A DNA stretch of 64,000 nucleotides from Bromus sterilis (lineage: Eukaryota > Streptophyta > Magnoliopsida > Poales > Poaceae). A model generated the notes under the pieces. It was not told where the DNA came from, did no database searches, and saw only the letters and a list, made by a program, of their open reading frames with translations. A program made the position numbers and the translations under genes. The number at the start of each line of letters is the position of its first letter. The stretch's first letter is position 1. This document shows positions 34,809 to 44,192 of the stretch, piece by piece. Location: positions 230,165,782 through 230,229,781 of the forward strand of contig OX465600.1 in NCBI GenBank assembly GCA_950022295.1. Reading direction: 5' to 3'.

Positions 34809-36655
34809 TTTTTTTTACAGAAACACGCAAGAGCTTTGCGCGTTTATTGCATTAAGATTGGAAGAACAGTACAAATTTGTTACATGACCAGGCTGGGAAG
34901 CCTGTCGTCAACTCCACCGACAGAACTAAGAGCTACGTCTCCGTACTGCCTACTAGACCTACCCGCCTACTCTTAATACTCCAAGCTAAGACCCAAAGAT
35001 TCCACTCAGCTAAGATCCTATGAACTACACCAGCTGTCATTGTGGCTACCTTGTCGAAGGTGCGACAATTTCTCTCCTTCCAGATGTGAAACATGACCAG
35101 AATGATCAAAGAATTAGTGCGCCTCCTCTCCTTGCGTGGGGTGTTGCAGTGGATGTGGGTCCACCAGTCAGCAATGGATAACGTTCCCTGCGGGAAAGTC
35201 AAACAACAGTCAGCGGCCTGGGCAATCCGTTGCCAGACCTCCTTGGCAAAAGCACAGTGAATCAGCAAATGTTCAATTGTTTCCTCCTCTCCAGCGCAAA
35301 GGGTGCACACTGGCAGGTGAGCGAGGCCCCTCTTGCGCAGCCGATCCGCAGTCCAACAGCGATTATGAAGCACCAGCCATCCAAAGAACTTGGCGCGTAG
35401 AGGAGCGTTGGAATGCCACAACGGCGCCGCACCCGGCATCTTGGTCAATCCGCAAAACAAAGCGCGATAGGCAGAATTGGCACTGTACTCGCCGGAATTC
35501 GTCCAAATCCATCGGTGACTGTCCGGGCAATCATACAGGGATTCCCGCTGTCCCTCCACCAACTCCCACAAGGTACAAAACTGAAAGATCATAGCCAACG
35601 AAAACTCGCCCGAGATATGGTTCAACCAGCTGTGCCCGGTTAATCCAATCTCCACCGTGATGCGCCTATTGACTGGCGAGGTAGCAGCAAACAGATCTGG
35701 AGCAATATCCTTTGGCGCATTTCCATGAAGCCAGCGATCGTGCCAAAAGAGCGCCGTCTGACCATTGCCAATCGCGCAAACAGAGGAGGCATGCATGAGC
35801 CCCACTACTTCTGTCGACAAAGAAGTCCCAAGGCCTTGCCATGGCCGCATCCCGTCCATTTTCTCGAGCCATGCCCAGCGAACTCGGAGCGCAATGTTCA
35901 GCAACCGAAGATTGTGAATACCCAGCCCACCATATTCCAATGGCCTGCACACCGTGCTCCACGCTATCTTGCAATGTCCGCCATTTGCCTGCTCCGTGCC
36001 TTTCCAAAGGAATTTTCTACAGATGGTGTCGACGCTTTTAGCACCCATGATGGAAGGTCGAAGGAAAGCATGTGGTACACCGTGGATGCAGTCAGGACTG
36101 ATCGGATAAGCGTGACTCTGCCGCCCTCCCTGAGTAGACTGCCCTTCCAGGTTGGCAAGTAATTAGCCACCGTGTCCACGATCTGCTGGAGATCAGCCTT
36201 CACTAACGCTCCAGGCCGAAGCGGCAGCCCCAAATAAGTACAAGGAAAAGCTCCAATTGGGCAGGGCAGGTCCATCAGCACCGCTTGATCGAGAGTGTCG
36301 CCGCACTGGATGGGAATGATTGTGCTCTTAGCGACGTTGCCGCGCAGCCCCGACGCCTCGCCAAAGAGATCGAGGAGAGCGGCGACGGCTCTGACATCCG
36401 TCTGAAGGGGCCGGACAAACATGACCATGTCATCAGCAAAGAGGGAAAGCCTATGCCTGATGCCGAACTCAGACAGGGAGGACATGATCCCCGCCCGCTC
36501 CACAAACTGAACCGCCGCGCTGAGAACATCCATAGCGATGATGAAAAGTAGCGGGGAGATAGGGTCACCTTGGCGCAATCCTCGCGCGTGCCAAATGCGA
36601 CCAGTGGGACATCCGTTAATCAACACTTGGGTGGATGCCGACCACAGGATGCAAG
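34809..36655 (-). mobile_element. L1-type LINE, 5'-truncated
   Basis: Minus strand. The 3' end is an A-run (T-run 34809-34816 on the plus strand) after a short 3' UTR ending in GCGTGTTTCTGT. The element starts abruptly at about 36655 within RT, the usual 5' truncation. Possible target duplications are TCATCAAT (34801-34808) and TCATCCAAT (36656-36664), which differ by one base insertion. It lies inside the Helitron at 34367-36815. Confidence 0.85.
34933..36655 (-). pseudogene. LINE ORF2 C-terminal part: RT plus zf-RVT
   Basis: The first frame (36655 to about 36040) covers the RT palm from GLRQGDPISPLLF through the catalytic FADDMVMF motif to the thumb. A frameshift near 36040 moves the reading to a second frame that ends at TAA/TAG just below 34936. 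The second part holds the connector (RKFLWKGTEQ, GGLGIHNL) and the zinc-binding domain typical of plant LINEs (CTLCAGEEETIEHLLIHC). Endonuclease and RT N-terminus are missing. The copy is inactive. Confidence 0.88.
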
Positions 36656-36815
36656 TCATCCAATCAAAAAAATTTAGATGTTTTTCACTTTAAGCAATAT
36701 TTTTTTTTAAGATTTTATACTAAAATTATACTACGTTTCATAATTTTTCACATGTTTTAAAACATCGAATTATTTCTTAACAGTTCCCGCAACAACGCGC
36801 GGGGTACCATCTAGT

Positions 36816-37668
36816 TTTGTTGAATCATGACCCCAAAATGCGTCATTGGACCGTTTGCGTGCTGCAAATCCCCTTTCTCAAATAATATTGTCAATTTCAT
36901 CTCATGAATACGACCCCATATGTACATTTATATCGGTTTTCCCGTTTACGATTCCACTACTATGAAAACAAGCCGCTATACACAATCATCTTTGTGAATT
37001 GTGGCCACAAAATGCGTGCGTGGACTAGTGTTGAAAATCTCCTTTCTGTAATATCATTATCAATTTCATAATAATTATATAACTTTGCTACATTCAAGTT
37101 AGCATTGCAGCAAGAATTAATACAGCGAGTAGTACAAAATCTAGCTGCACATTTGCTCGGATAACACTGCTAACTTTTTAGTTCCATAAACCCACAAAAC
37201 CTGCAGAAGTTAATGTTCGATGCAATGATTCGATGAATCACAAATTGACAGTGTTTTTGAAGTAAACAGTAGTGTGTCATAGAAAAAACAGTGATGTGTG
37301 AGATCATAGACAAGTAATCTAGCAATGTCGATCCTAGTAAAATATCAACTCCTCGCAAAACAAAATACGCTCGCTTAAACTTTCTCAACGTAATTTCAGT
37401 ATGATCACACACAGTTAAAACGTTTGTGAGAAGAAGTAATGACCACATTAATCAATTTCCCTCCGTTTTTTCTCCTTTTGCACTCATCACTCTATTCTTC
37501 TCCTCCCCCACACCCAGTTCCGTTACCCAAAGTTTACACTTATAGTACATGGACCGATGGACATGCGTACTCATGGAGAGCTGTCACGTATGTACGTGAT
37601 CAAGAAGAGACCGTGATGGCTCCTTCTCGTCGATCGTCCTCATGGCTTCTCGCCGGCTCCTCTCACTC
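36816..37668. other. Intergenic, downstream of the LRX gene
   Basis: About 850 bp, AT-rich. It has short diverged repeats: AATGCGT-TGGAC phrases near 36839 and 37011, and ATATTGTCAATTTCAT near 36885 with a relative near 37053. The last 200 bp before 37669 would be 3' UTR of the gene. An open frame at 37170-37448 (minus) has no recognisable feature and is not called. Confidence 0.5.
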
Positions 37669-39699
37669 TTAGTATCCTTGGAACTGAGGCGGCGGCGGTG
37701 ATGCGTAGTTCTGCGCTGTGATTGGTGGCAGTATGAAGTCTTGTGGGGGTGGTGGTGCCGGTGGCGGAGGCGAAGGGACTACTGGAGGAGGTGGGGAGTG
37801 CACCGGTGGAGGAGGAGATCTCACCGGAGCTGGCGGTGGTGGGGATGGAACTGGAGGAGGAGGCGAGCTGACTGGTGCCGGCGGAGGAGGGGACTTTACA
37901 TGTGGTGGTGGTGGAGAGCTTATTGGAGATGGGGGTGGCGGGGATTTCACCGGTGGTGGTGGAGAGCTCACTGGCGCCGGTGGAGGTGGAGATTTTACTG
38001 GCGGCGGCGGCGGTGATCTCACTGGGGTTGGTGACGGAGGTGGAGAGCTCATCGGTGCTGGTGGTGGTGGGGATTTTACAGGTGGAGGTGGCGAGCTCAC
38101 TGGTGCTGGCGGCGGAGGTGATTTGACTGGTGGAGGTGGAGAGGCCACGGGTGCTGGCGGTGGTGGAGATTTCACCGGTGGAGGTGGAGAATTCACTGGA
38201 GCTGGTGGTGGAGGTGATTTTACCGGTGGCGGTGGAGACTTGACTGGTGGGGGAGGTGAAATCACTAGTACTGGTGGTGGAGGAGATTTCATAGGTGGCG
38301 GCGGCGAGCTCATGGGCGCTGGTGGTGGAGGAGATTTCACAGATGGCGGCGGCGAACTCATCGGTGCCGGTGGTGGAGGAGATTTCATAGGTGGTGGCGG
38401 TGAGCTCACTGGACTTTCTGGCTTGGGCACCGGCTTTCGCGGGGGACCCGGCATCAGAGGGCCTTCGAACGGTGGGAGCACCGGCTTGACGGGCTTGGGC
38501 GGTGATGGGCGTGCCGAGCAAATATTTGTTCGGCAATCAACGGGGCGCGCGAGCACGGGGGCGCATTCCAGCGACGTCTTTTGTCCGGGCCGCCCTGCGA
38601 GGCAGTTCCCTTGGTCATCGAGTTCCACCTCGCCGTCCAGCGTTGGCACGCACGCCGCTGCCTCCATGCTAAAGAAGTTGCTTGCGAAGCTGAAGTTTGT
38701 GAGCGCCGGGAGCTTGCAGACTGGCTCCGCCACGCCGCCGGCGAGAAGGTTCCTCGACACGTCGAGCTGCTCCAGCTTGCTCATGTTGGCGAGCTCCTCA
38801 GGCAGCGTGCCAACAAATGCGTTACCGCTGACGTCCACCACCGTGGTGTTGACAAGTTCGCCGATCTCCGGCGGAATGCAACCGTCCAGATGGTTGTTAA
38901 GGAACATGAGTTCGTCGAGCGTGTCACTCATGCGGCCGATGCTGCGTGGGATGCAGCCGACAAACTTGTTGTTGGCGAGCACCACCACCGACGCCGTCGA
39001 GTTGCCGATGTTGTCGGGGATGAAACCGACAAAGCGGTTGTTGTTGACGATGATGGCGTCGAAACTCTTCTGGAAGAGCTCCGGCGGCAGCTCGCCCTCG
39101 AAGTTGTTGAACCGAATGTCGAGGTACTTGAGCACGGGGATCTGCAGCACCACCTTGGGGAAGCCGCCGACGAAGCGGTTGTTGCTGACGTCGAACTCGT
39201 GGAGGAGCGTCAGGCGCGAGAAGGTGTCGGGGATGATGCCGCAAAAGCGGTTGGAGTTAATGTGGAAGACGGCTATGTCCGTGAGCATGCCGAGCTTGGG
39301 CGGGAGGTAGCCGGCAATGTCGCCGCCGTTGAGGTCCACCCCGGCGACGACGGTGGTATTTTGGTCGTCGAGCGCAGGCACGCACGTGACGCCGAAGTAG
39401 CTGCACACGTCGTTGCCAACCCAACCGCCGGTGAAGTTCTTGGGGTCGGAGTACATGGCTGCGCGCCACGCCTGGAGCGCCTGGTAGGCGCGGCGGAGGC
39501 GCTCATTGGCGAAGGTGACATCGACGTGGATGTCGAACTCGAAGTCCTCCGGGAGGTCGCCGTCGGCCTTCTTGAGGCTCAGAAGCTGCCGCTGTGCGAT
39601 GTAGGACGCCTCTGAGTCCGAAAGCGCGGAGGCCGCGCCGGCCGCCGCCGCCAGCAGGACGGCGACGGCGAGCAGGGAGAGGCGCATGCGGGCCTCCAT
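37669..39699 (-). CDS. Leucine-rich repeat extensin (LRX), probably pollen type
   Basis: A 676-residue cell-wall protein in one exon. The start at 39699 is chosen because it directly begins a signal peptide (residues 1-25, ending GAASA); the frame is open 82 codons further up but that part looks like 5' UTR. An N-terminal LRX domain with CSYFGVTC is followed by about ten leucine-rich repeats (about 117-345; e.g. LKYLDIRFNNFEGELPPELF). A cysteine-rich hinge spans about 349-394, and a proline-rich extensin tail of SPPPP, VKSPPPP and SPPPPAPV units runs from about 397 to 676, ending YASPPPPQFQGY. LRX proteins bind RALF peptides through the LRR part and anchor in the wall through the glycosylated tail, affecting tip growth. 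The grass PEX (pollen) subgroup fits best by its tail; no YVY cross-link motifs are seen. The frame is intact. Confidence 0.93.
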   Translation of the reverse strand: MEARMRLSLLAVAVLLAAAAGAASALSDSEASYIAQRQLLSLKKADGDLPEDFEFDIHVDVTFANERLRRAYQALQAWRAAMYSDPKNFTGGWVGNDVCSYFGVTCVPALDDQNTTVVAGVDLNGGDIAGYLPPKLGMLTDIAVFHINSNRFCGIIPDTFSRLTLLHEFDVSNNRFVGGFPKVVLQIPVLKYLDIRFNNFEGELPPELFQKSFDAIIVNNNRFVGFIPDNIGNSTASVVVLANNKFVGCIPRSIGRMSDTLDELMFLNNHLDGCIPPEIGELVNTTVVDVSGNAFVGTLPEELANMSKLEQLDVSRNLLAGGVAEPVCKLPALTNFSFASNFFSMEAAACVPTLDGEVELDDQGNCLAGRPGQKTSLECAPVLARPVDCRTNICSARPSPPKPVKPVLPPFEGPLMPGPPRKPVPKPESPVSSPPPPMKSPPPPAPMSSPPPSVKSPPPPAPMSSPPPPMKSPPPPVLVISPPPPVKSPPPPVKSPPPPAPVNSPPPPVKSPPPPAPVASPPPPVKSPPPPAPVSSPPPPVKSPPPPAPMSSPPPSPTPVRSPPPPPVKSPPPPAPVSSPPPPVKSPPPPSPISSPPPPHVKSPPPPAPVSSPPPPVPSPPPPAPVRSPPPPVHSPPPPVVPSPPPPAPPPPQDFILPPITAQNYASPPPPQFQGY

Positions 39700-40070
39700 C
39701 GAGGGGAGAAGAACGCGAGGGGTAGTGCGGGCCACCCCCCTACGATGGTGCCTATATGGAGGGGAGAGAGGGGAGCGGCGAGGAGAGGGAGAGATATAGA
39801 CACAGGCGGCGAGGGAGCGGAGAGCATGACTGTGCGGTAGCGCGTGTGTCCCGGAGGCAGGGGCGTTGAGGTCTGGTGGCTGGAGGCTTTTGTTTGGCGG
39901 CAAATTAGGAGGGGCGGTTCCCTGGAACCATTGCATGTGGCCCACGTTTCAACCAAGGTCGCCCATGCGTGCTGTTTGCCTTCATTTTGGGGCTTTTGTT
40001 GTTATTTTGGTACATATTTTCCCTATATTATCTTGTTTTTTTTACGGGGTAATATATATTATCTTGTTGT
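39700..40070 (-). promoter_or_regulatory. 5' leader and proximal promoter of the LRX gene
   Basis: This is all that separates the LRX start codon from the copia-type element at 40071. On the minus strand TATA-like sequences occur at 39752-39758 (CATATAGG) and 39791-39800 (TCTATATCTC), about 55 and 95 bp before the ATG. Which is used cannot be told. A CT-rich leader surrounds them. Confidence 0.35.
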
Positions 40071-40561
40071 TGTAGGAGGATATAGAGAGTTTTGGTGGAA
40101 TAGATGTTTATTGCTTGAGCCTTGGAGGCATATATATAAGAGTACAATGATCTACTTGGAGTACAAGACAAGATAGAATAGAATCCTACTTTATCTCATA
40201 TTTTCCTAATATAACAAATATACTCAACATCCCCCGCAGACACAACGTAGCGACGCAGACGGTGAGACTGAAGAAGAATTCGAAGGCGGAGCCGACGGAC
40301 ATCCCCACCACAGTCGTAACGGTTGACGCATCGCGGAGTTTGTGGCTGGAGTGGAAGCCAACGAGGTTCCCAAGCAGGCAATAGCCCTTTGTGTCGTTGT
40401 CAAAGTAGCCGAGAGCGTAGGGTGGTGAAGCCGTAGTCGAGGTAGCCGTGCAAGAAATGTCGTGGTCGATGTCGAGTCGGGGTAGCCGGTGTCGAGGTAG
40501 TCGCCGAGGAGCCCCGGGTGCAAGGAAGTCAGGAGCGCATCGCGGCTCAGGAAGAGCGGCA

Positions 40562-42244
40562 CTAGCGGGCGGTCGTCAGTCGTAGAACGGGACGTCGCGA
40601 AGAAGATGGTGGTGACGTCCGGAAGGAGACGGTGTTGACGAAGCGTCGCACCGGGTTTGTCAATCCCGGGGACACGTCGTAGACGAAGGCACGCGTCGGT
40701 GTTGCCAGCACCGGGATGCGTAGACAGACGCAGACGATGTCGACGAAGCGCCGCACCAGGCTTGCCAGGCCCGGGAACACGTCATAGATAAAGGCACACA
40801 CCGGTGTTGCCAGTACCGGGCATGCGGAGACGGGGACCAGTAGGAGTTTTACGCCATGTCGGAGGGACCAGCAGAGAAGGACTCGACGACGGTTGCGGCG
40901 CAACTCGGCGGGGGTAGAAGGTGCCGAGGGTGGAGATGTCGCGGTTGCTGGAGCTAGATGAAGTGGTCGGGGAAGATGACGGCGACACTGACGGTGAGCT
41001 GGTGCTGGACGAAGACGAAGAGCATGGACGGCGATGAAGTCGGCGGAACCAGAGGCAGCCCATGGGGGGGGGCGTCGGTCGCCGGTACAGGCGGCGCGAA
41101 TCGGGTGAGCGGCAGCTGCGAACAGGGTGTCGGCGCGGCTTGGGTGAGCGGCAGCGGCGCGGGTGGCGCGGCGACGGCGGTGCTCGAAGTAGGCGAAGAT
41201 GATCCGACAGCATGACGAAGACCAGGCGCGGACGGTGGCGTTCCCGCGGCAAGAGAGCTGGCGCGGCGCGTGCCACGGGGACGTCAACGCACGCAGACGG
41301 CGGAGCGGACCGCGTGCCGCGACGCTACAGCCCGAAGGGGCGACGCAGCGGCGGCGCGCGTGTCGGGGGCGACGGCAGGGAAGACCTCGCGGCGGTTGCA
41401 GGGACCGCGTGCCACGCTCGCTATGGCCCGACGGGGCGACGCAACGGCAGCGCAAGGGTCGGTGCATCCTCGGGGACGGCCTGGAGCGGACGGCCTCGGG
41501 GCGGCGGTGACCGCGCGTTGCGGCACTACGACCCAAAGGGGCGACGCAGCGGCAACGCGCGGATTGGTGCAACCGCGGGGACGGCCTTGGGACGGCGGCG
41601 TGGACTGCGCGTCGCGGCGCTGCGGCCCGTGGGAGCGACGCTGCGGCTGCGAAGAAGTCGGGGCAGCCACCGAGAGAACCACGGGGGCGGCACCGCGGCC
41701 CGAAGGGGCGGTGCGGCGGCCGCCCGATGCTCGATCGGTGGATAGGCGCTTGTACTCGGAGACGTTCTTCACGGGATCCTGCGGAGGCGCACGCGGACGA
41801 CTGTACGGATCGTCTGCGTGGCGCGGATGGGGCCGATCGCGGGTGGGCGGGTGAACAATCCGATCGCCCGCGAGGTGGAGGGGCGCTGCTCGGCGTGATG
41901 ATGGCGATGGGGACCGAGCAGAACTGGCCGGCGCGGGCGAGTCGACGCGAGTCAGCTGACGCAGGGCCAGCCGACGCGACTCCAGCTGGCGTGGTACGGT
42001 GGCGATGATGGTGGCGGAGGACTCCCGATCTGAAGCGAAGGCGACGACGTTCAGCGAGGGCGACGGGCAGGCTGACGCGCGGAAGGCAACCACGGGTTGC
42101 CACGTCATGCGAAGCCGGCGAGGCGGCGCGCGAAGCCTCCTTGTCGGTGATGAAGCCGGTAGTCACGCCGGTGTCGGAGTAGAGGCGCGTGAGGATCGAC
42201 GACGACGGTGGGCGACGCAAACCGATCTTAGATCGGAAAACCAA
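40562..42244 (-). other. Long open frame inside the copia-type element, doubtful
   Basis: 560 codons, very rich in R, A, P, S and C, with no recognisable domain. In GC-rich DNA such frames arise by chance, and overlapping frames on the other strand are also long. It includes repeated RCRCVAPxG phrases caused by the tandem repeat at 41308-41680. I do not claim it is translated. Confidence 0.2.
41308..41680. repeat. Four GC-rich tandem units of about 95-106 bp
   Basis: Units start GACCGCG or GACTGCG at 41308, 41403, 41509 and 41603 and share a core GGGGCGACGCA-CGGC. Core-to-core spacings are about 96, 105 and 94 bp. They lie in the interior of the copia-type element. Confidence 0.7.
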
Positions 42245-42624
42245 AAAAGACGCCGATCAAGACGACCGCCGGAAGAGAGAAATCCGGATCAAGAGATCGG
42301 GAAAAATACTCTCTAGAGCAGCCGGTCTATAGAACCGGCGGACGAACCCTACGTATGGGCGGCGCGGCCCCCGGCGCCGGCGATCATGGATCGGCCCCGG
42401 TGGCGGTGTGGGCGGAAGAGATTGCGGAGGCTAGGGTTTAGATCGTGTTTAGACTGATACCATGTAAAAAGATAGAGAGGGTTTGGTGGAATCGATGTTT
42501 ATTGCTTGAGCCTTGGAGACATATATATAGGAGTACATTGATCTACTTGGAGTACACGGCAAGGTAGAATAGAATCCTACTCTATCTCATATTTTCTAAT
42601 ATAACAAATATACTCAACAGTTGT

Positions 42625-43054
42625 AAATAGAGCTTAGTGTTTTCTCCATAACTAACGGCATGCACAATGATGAGCACGGTCAAAATCATTGTTTTAACTT
42701 AATTAAAAAATAGCTGAAACTAGTTTAGCTTCTATTTTTAAATAGTTATAAATCATTATTTAAATTTTTTAGCCATGCAACCATGCCGCACAAGGAAATC
42801 ATGCATGCAAAGCATGATTAAATTACCATTTGTATACTATTTTATGCATGCAACGCATCACGTCATCAATACATTCAAGTTAATCATAAGATATCTGGCA
42901 TTAGATTTTGTATTGATAAACATAGGTTGGGCGATTGCAGTGTACCTTTGTAGTTTAGCCTTTTCATTTTGATAGAAAATAATTTTTTTATTGCTTTGTA
43001 TTTTTATTTATATATGTCATTTTTGTATCGTTTGTAGGTTCTGCTATTTGTAAA
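42625..43054. other. AT-rich intergenic stretch
   Basis: About 430 bp between the copia-type element and the second Helitron. I see no gene, repeat end or RNA here. The frame at 42775-42972 looks like chance. Confidence 0.5.
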
Positions 43055-43621
43055 ACTAGATGATATCCCGCGTGTTGCTGCGGAAATTTTCCAGAAAAAA
43101 TATATAAGAAAATGATTTTTTGAAATATGAGAAAAATTATTAAGTGTGATATAATTTGATTATACATTCTCTTTTGAAATCAATACTGTTTAGAGCAAAA
43201 ATGTAAGAAATTTGATGAAAACCCAAAAAATGAGTATGATTTTTGTTTTGTTAATTTATTAGCTTGATAATATATGGTGAGAGACAATATGAGATGAAAA
43301 TAATGTTGAGTAGAGATAGTGGAGACATCTCCACCATTGGCTAAGCCTAAATCAATAATATCAATTATAGATGTGCATAGAAAAATAAAATATGAGATAA
43401 CTCATAATTTGTTTTTTATAAAAAAAAAGTCTCTTATAAATTGTGAGGCTAAGTGCATAAAAGGTTATTATTTATTTAGGTTGCATTTGCATGCAATTAA
43501 TGGAAGCATGTGCATGCATAGTTAGTGAATTTTTTTGCATGGTGAACCTACTTGATGATGTGGATAGCTTGCATGTCAAGATAGATAGGTTAGTGGGGAT
43601 GAACTATTTAGGTATTATAGA
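43055..43621 (-). mobile_element. Short non-autonomous Helitron, second copy
   Basis: 567 bp. On the minus strand it begins TCTATAATACCTAAATAG (from 43621) and ends in a hairpin CCGCAGCAACACGCGG, then GATATCAT and CTAGT (ending 43055). Flanking bases on that strand are A before and T after. It matches the copy at 34367-36815 through most of its length, with internal indels. Confidence 0.8.
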
Positions 43622-43742
43622 TAACCATTGATTAAAACAAGTCAAGATCAAAATAGCCCCCCAACAGATTCCATAAACACCAAAGAAAGGGATAATGTCA
43701 AATTTTACTTTTCATCCTCTAATTTTACAATATGAAGTCCAC

Positions 43743-44192
43743 TGTAACAGCCCGGGATTTTCACCAAAATTAAATTTTTTGTTTATTGCATTATTTTGTT
43801 GATTGATAGAATTGTTTGCGGTATTTGATTCATCGATTTATGAACTGGTGATTATATTTTCCCCTCTATCTCGTACCGTTTGCGTGATCAAACCTTTCCA
43901 CCCTGGCATGCGACCCTTTTGCGACACCGGGTTTCACCCGAGCACCGTCGCAACGTCCGCCACGAGACGAGCCATCGCCATCGGACCGAAAACCCCGTTT
44001 ATTTAATAAACAGATTATTTTTTTGGGCGCCGGAAAATATTCTCGGAACGGTATCGAAGTGAGGTAGGACTGACGGGCTCACCGCGCTGAGCGCGTGGTT
44101 TGAGATTTTGTTCGAATCGGAGGCCGTATGGACTCCCGGCGGTCACGCGCGAGACAGAAACCAAGAGTGTTTGCATAAACTTTCCATGGAGG
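43743..44192 (+). repeat. LTR 5' end fragment (TGTAACA-type gypsy), copy 0
   Basis: It begins TGTAACAGCCCGGGATTTTC and corresponds to the first 450 bp of the following copy, including the ACCGGGTTTCACCCGA phrase (43926 versus 44371). It stops before the TATA box. Probably a product of LTR recombination. Confidence 0.65.

Larger units (their letters stand above)
34367..36815 (+). mobile_element. Short non-autonomous Helitron, split by a LINE
   Basis: The 5' end is TCTATAATACCTAAATAG and the 3' end is a hairpin (CCGCAACAACGCGCGG) followed by TACCAT and CTAGT (36811-36815). It is inserted between A (34366) and T (36816), as Helitrons do, without target duplication. Without the LINE it is about 600 bp. 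A second copy in reverse lies at 43055-43621 and aligns along its length by eye. No Rep/helicase is present. Confidence 0.78.
40071..42619 (-). mobile_element. Non-autonomous copia-type LTR element
   Basis: 2549 bp, flanked by the target duplication GTTGT (40066-40070 and 42620-42624). The LTRs are short: 40071-40229 (159 bp) and 42463-42619 (157 bp), about 9% different by eye. On the minus strand they begin TGTTGAGTATATTTG and end TACA. A TGGTATCAG primer site (42454-42462 on the minus strand) abuts the 5' LTR, and a GGGGGA purine tract (40230-40242) abuts the 3' LTR. The 2.2 kb interior is GC-rich and has no gag, RT or integrase motif. It lies in the same orientation as the LRX gene, 372 bp before its start codon. 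Confidence 0.9.

Noticed and set aside
35136..36162. Plus-strand frames of 152 and 145 codons
   Set aside because: Antisense shadows of the LINE reading frame.
37170..37448. 92-codon minus frame downstream of the LRX gene
   Set aside because: No domain, AT-rich, no sign of promoter or conservation.
37640..38536. 298-codon S/T-rich minus frame
   Set aside because: Alternative frame of the extensin repeats; repeats keep all frames open.
37718..39310. 530-codon glycine-rich frame opposite the LRX gene
   Set aside because: It is the antisense of the proline-rich tail and LRRs; GGGG patterns mirror PPPP codons. No independent evidence.
38581..39615. 344-codon plus-strand frame
   Set aside because: Antisense shadow of the LRR part, with V, E and D runs arising from the complementary strand.
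41212..41854. Two plus-strand frames of 177 and 194 codons
   Set aside because: Overlap each other and the minus frame in GC-rich tandem repeats; no domain.
36785..43083. A single large element with inverted ends near 36785 and 43083
   Set aside because: The inverted match is explained by two separate Helitron 3' ends, each with its own 5' end elsewhere.
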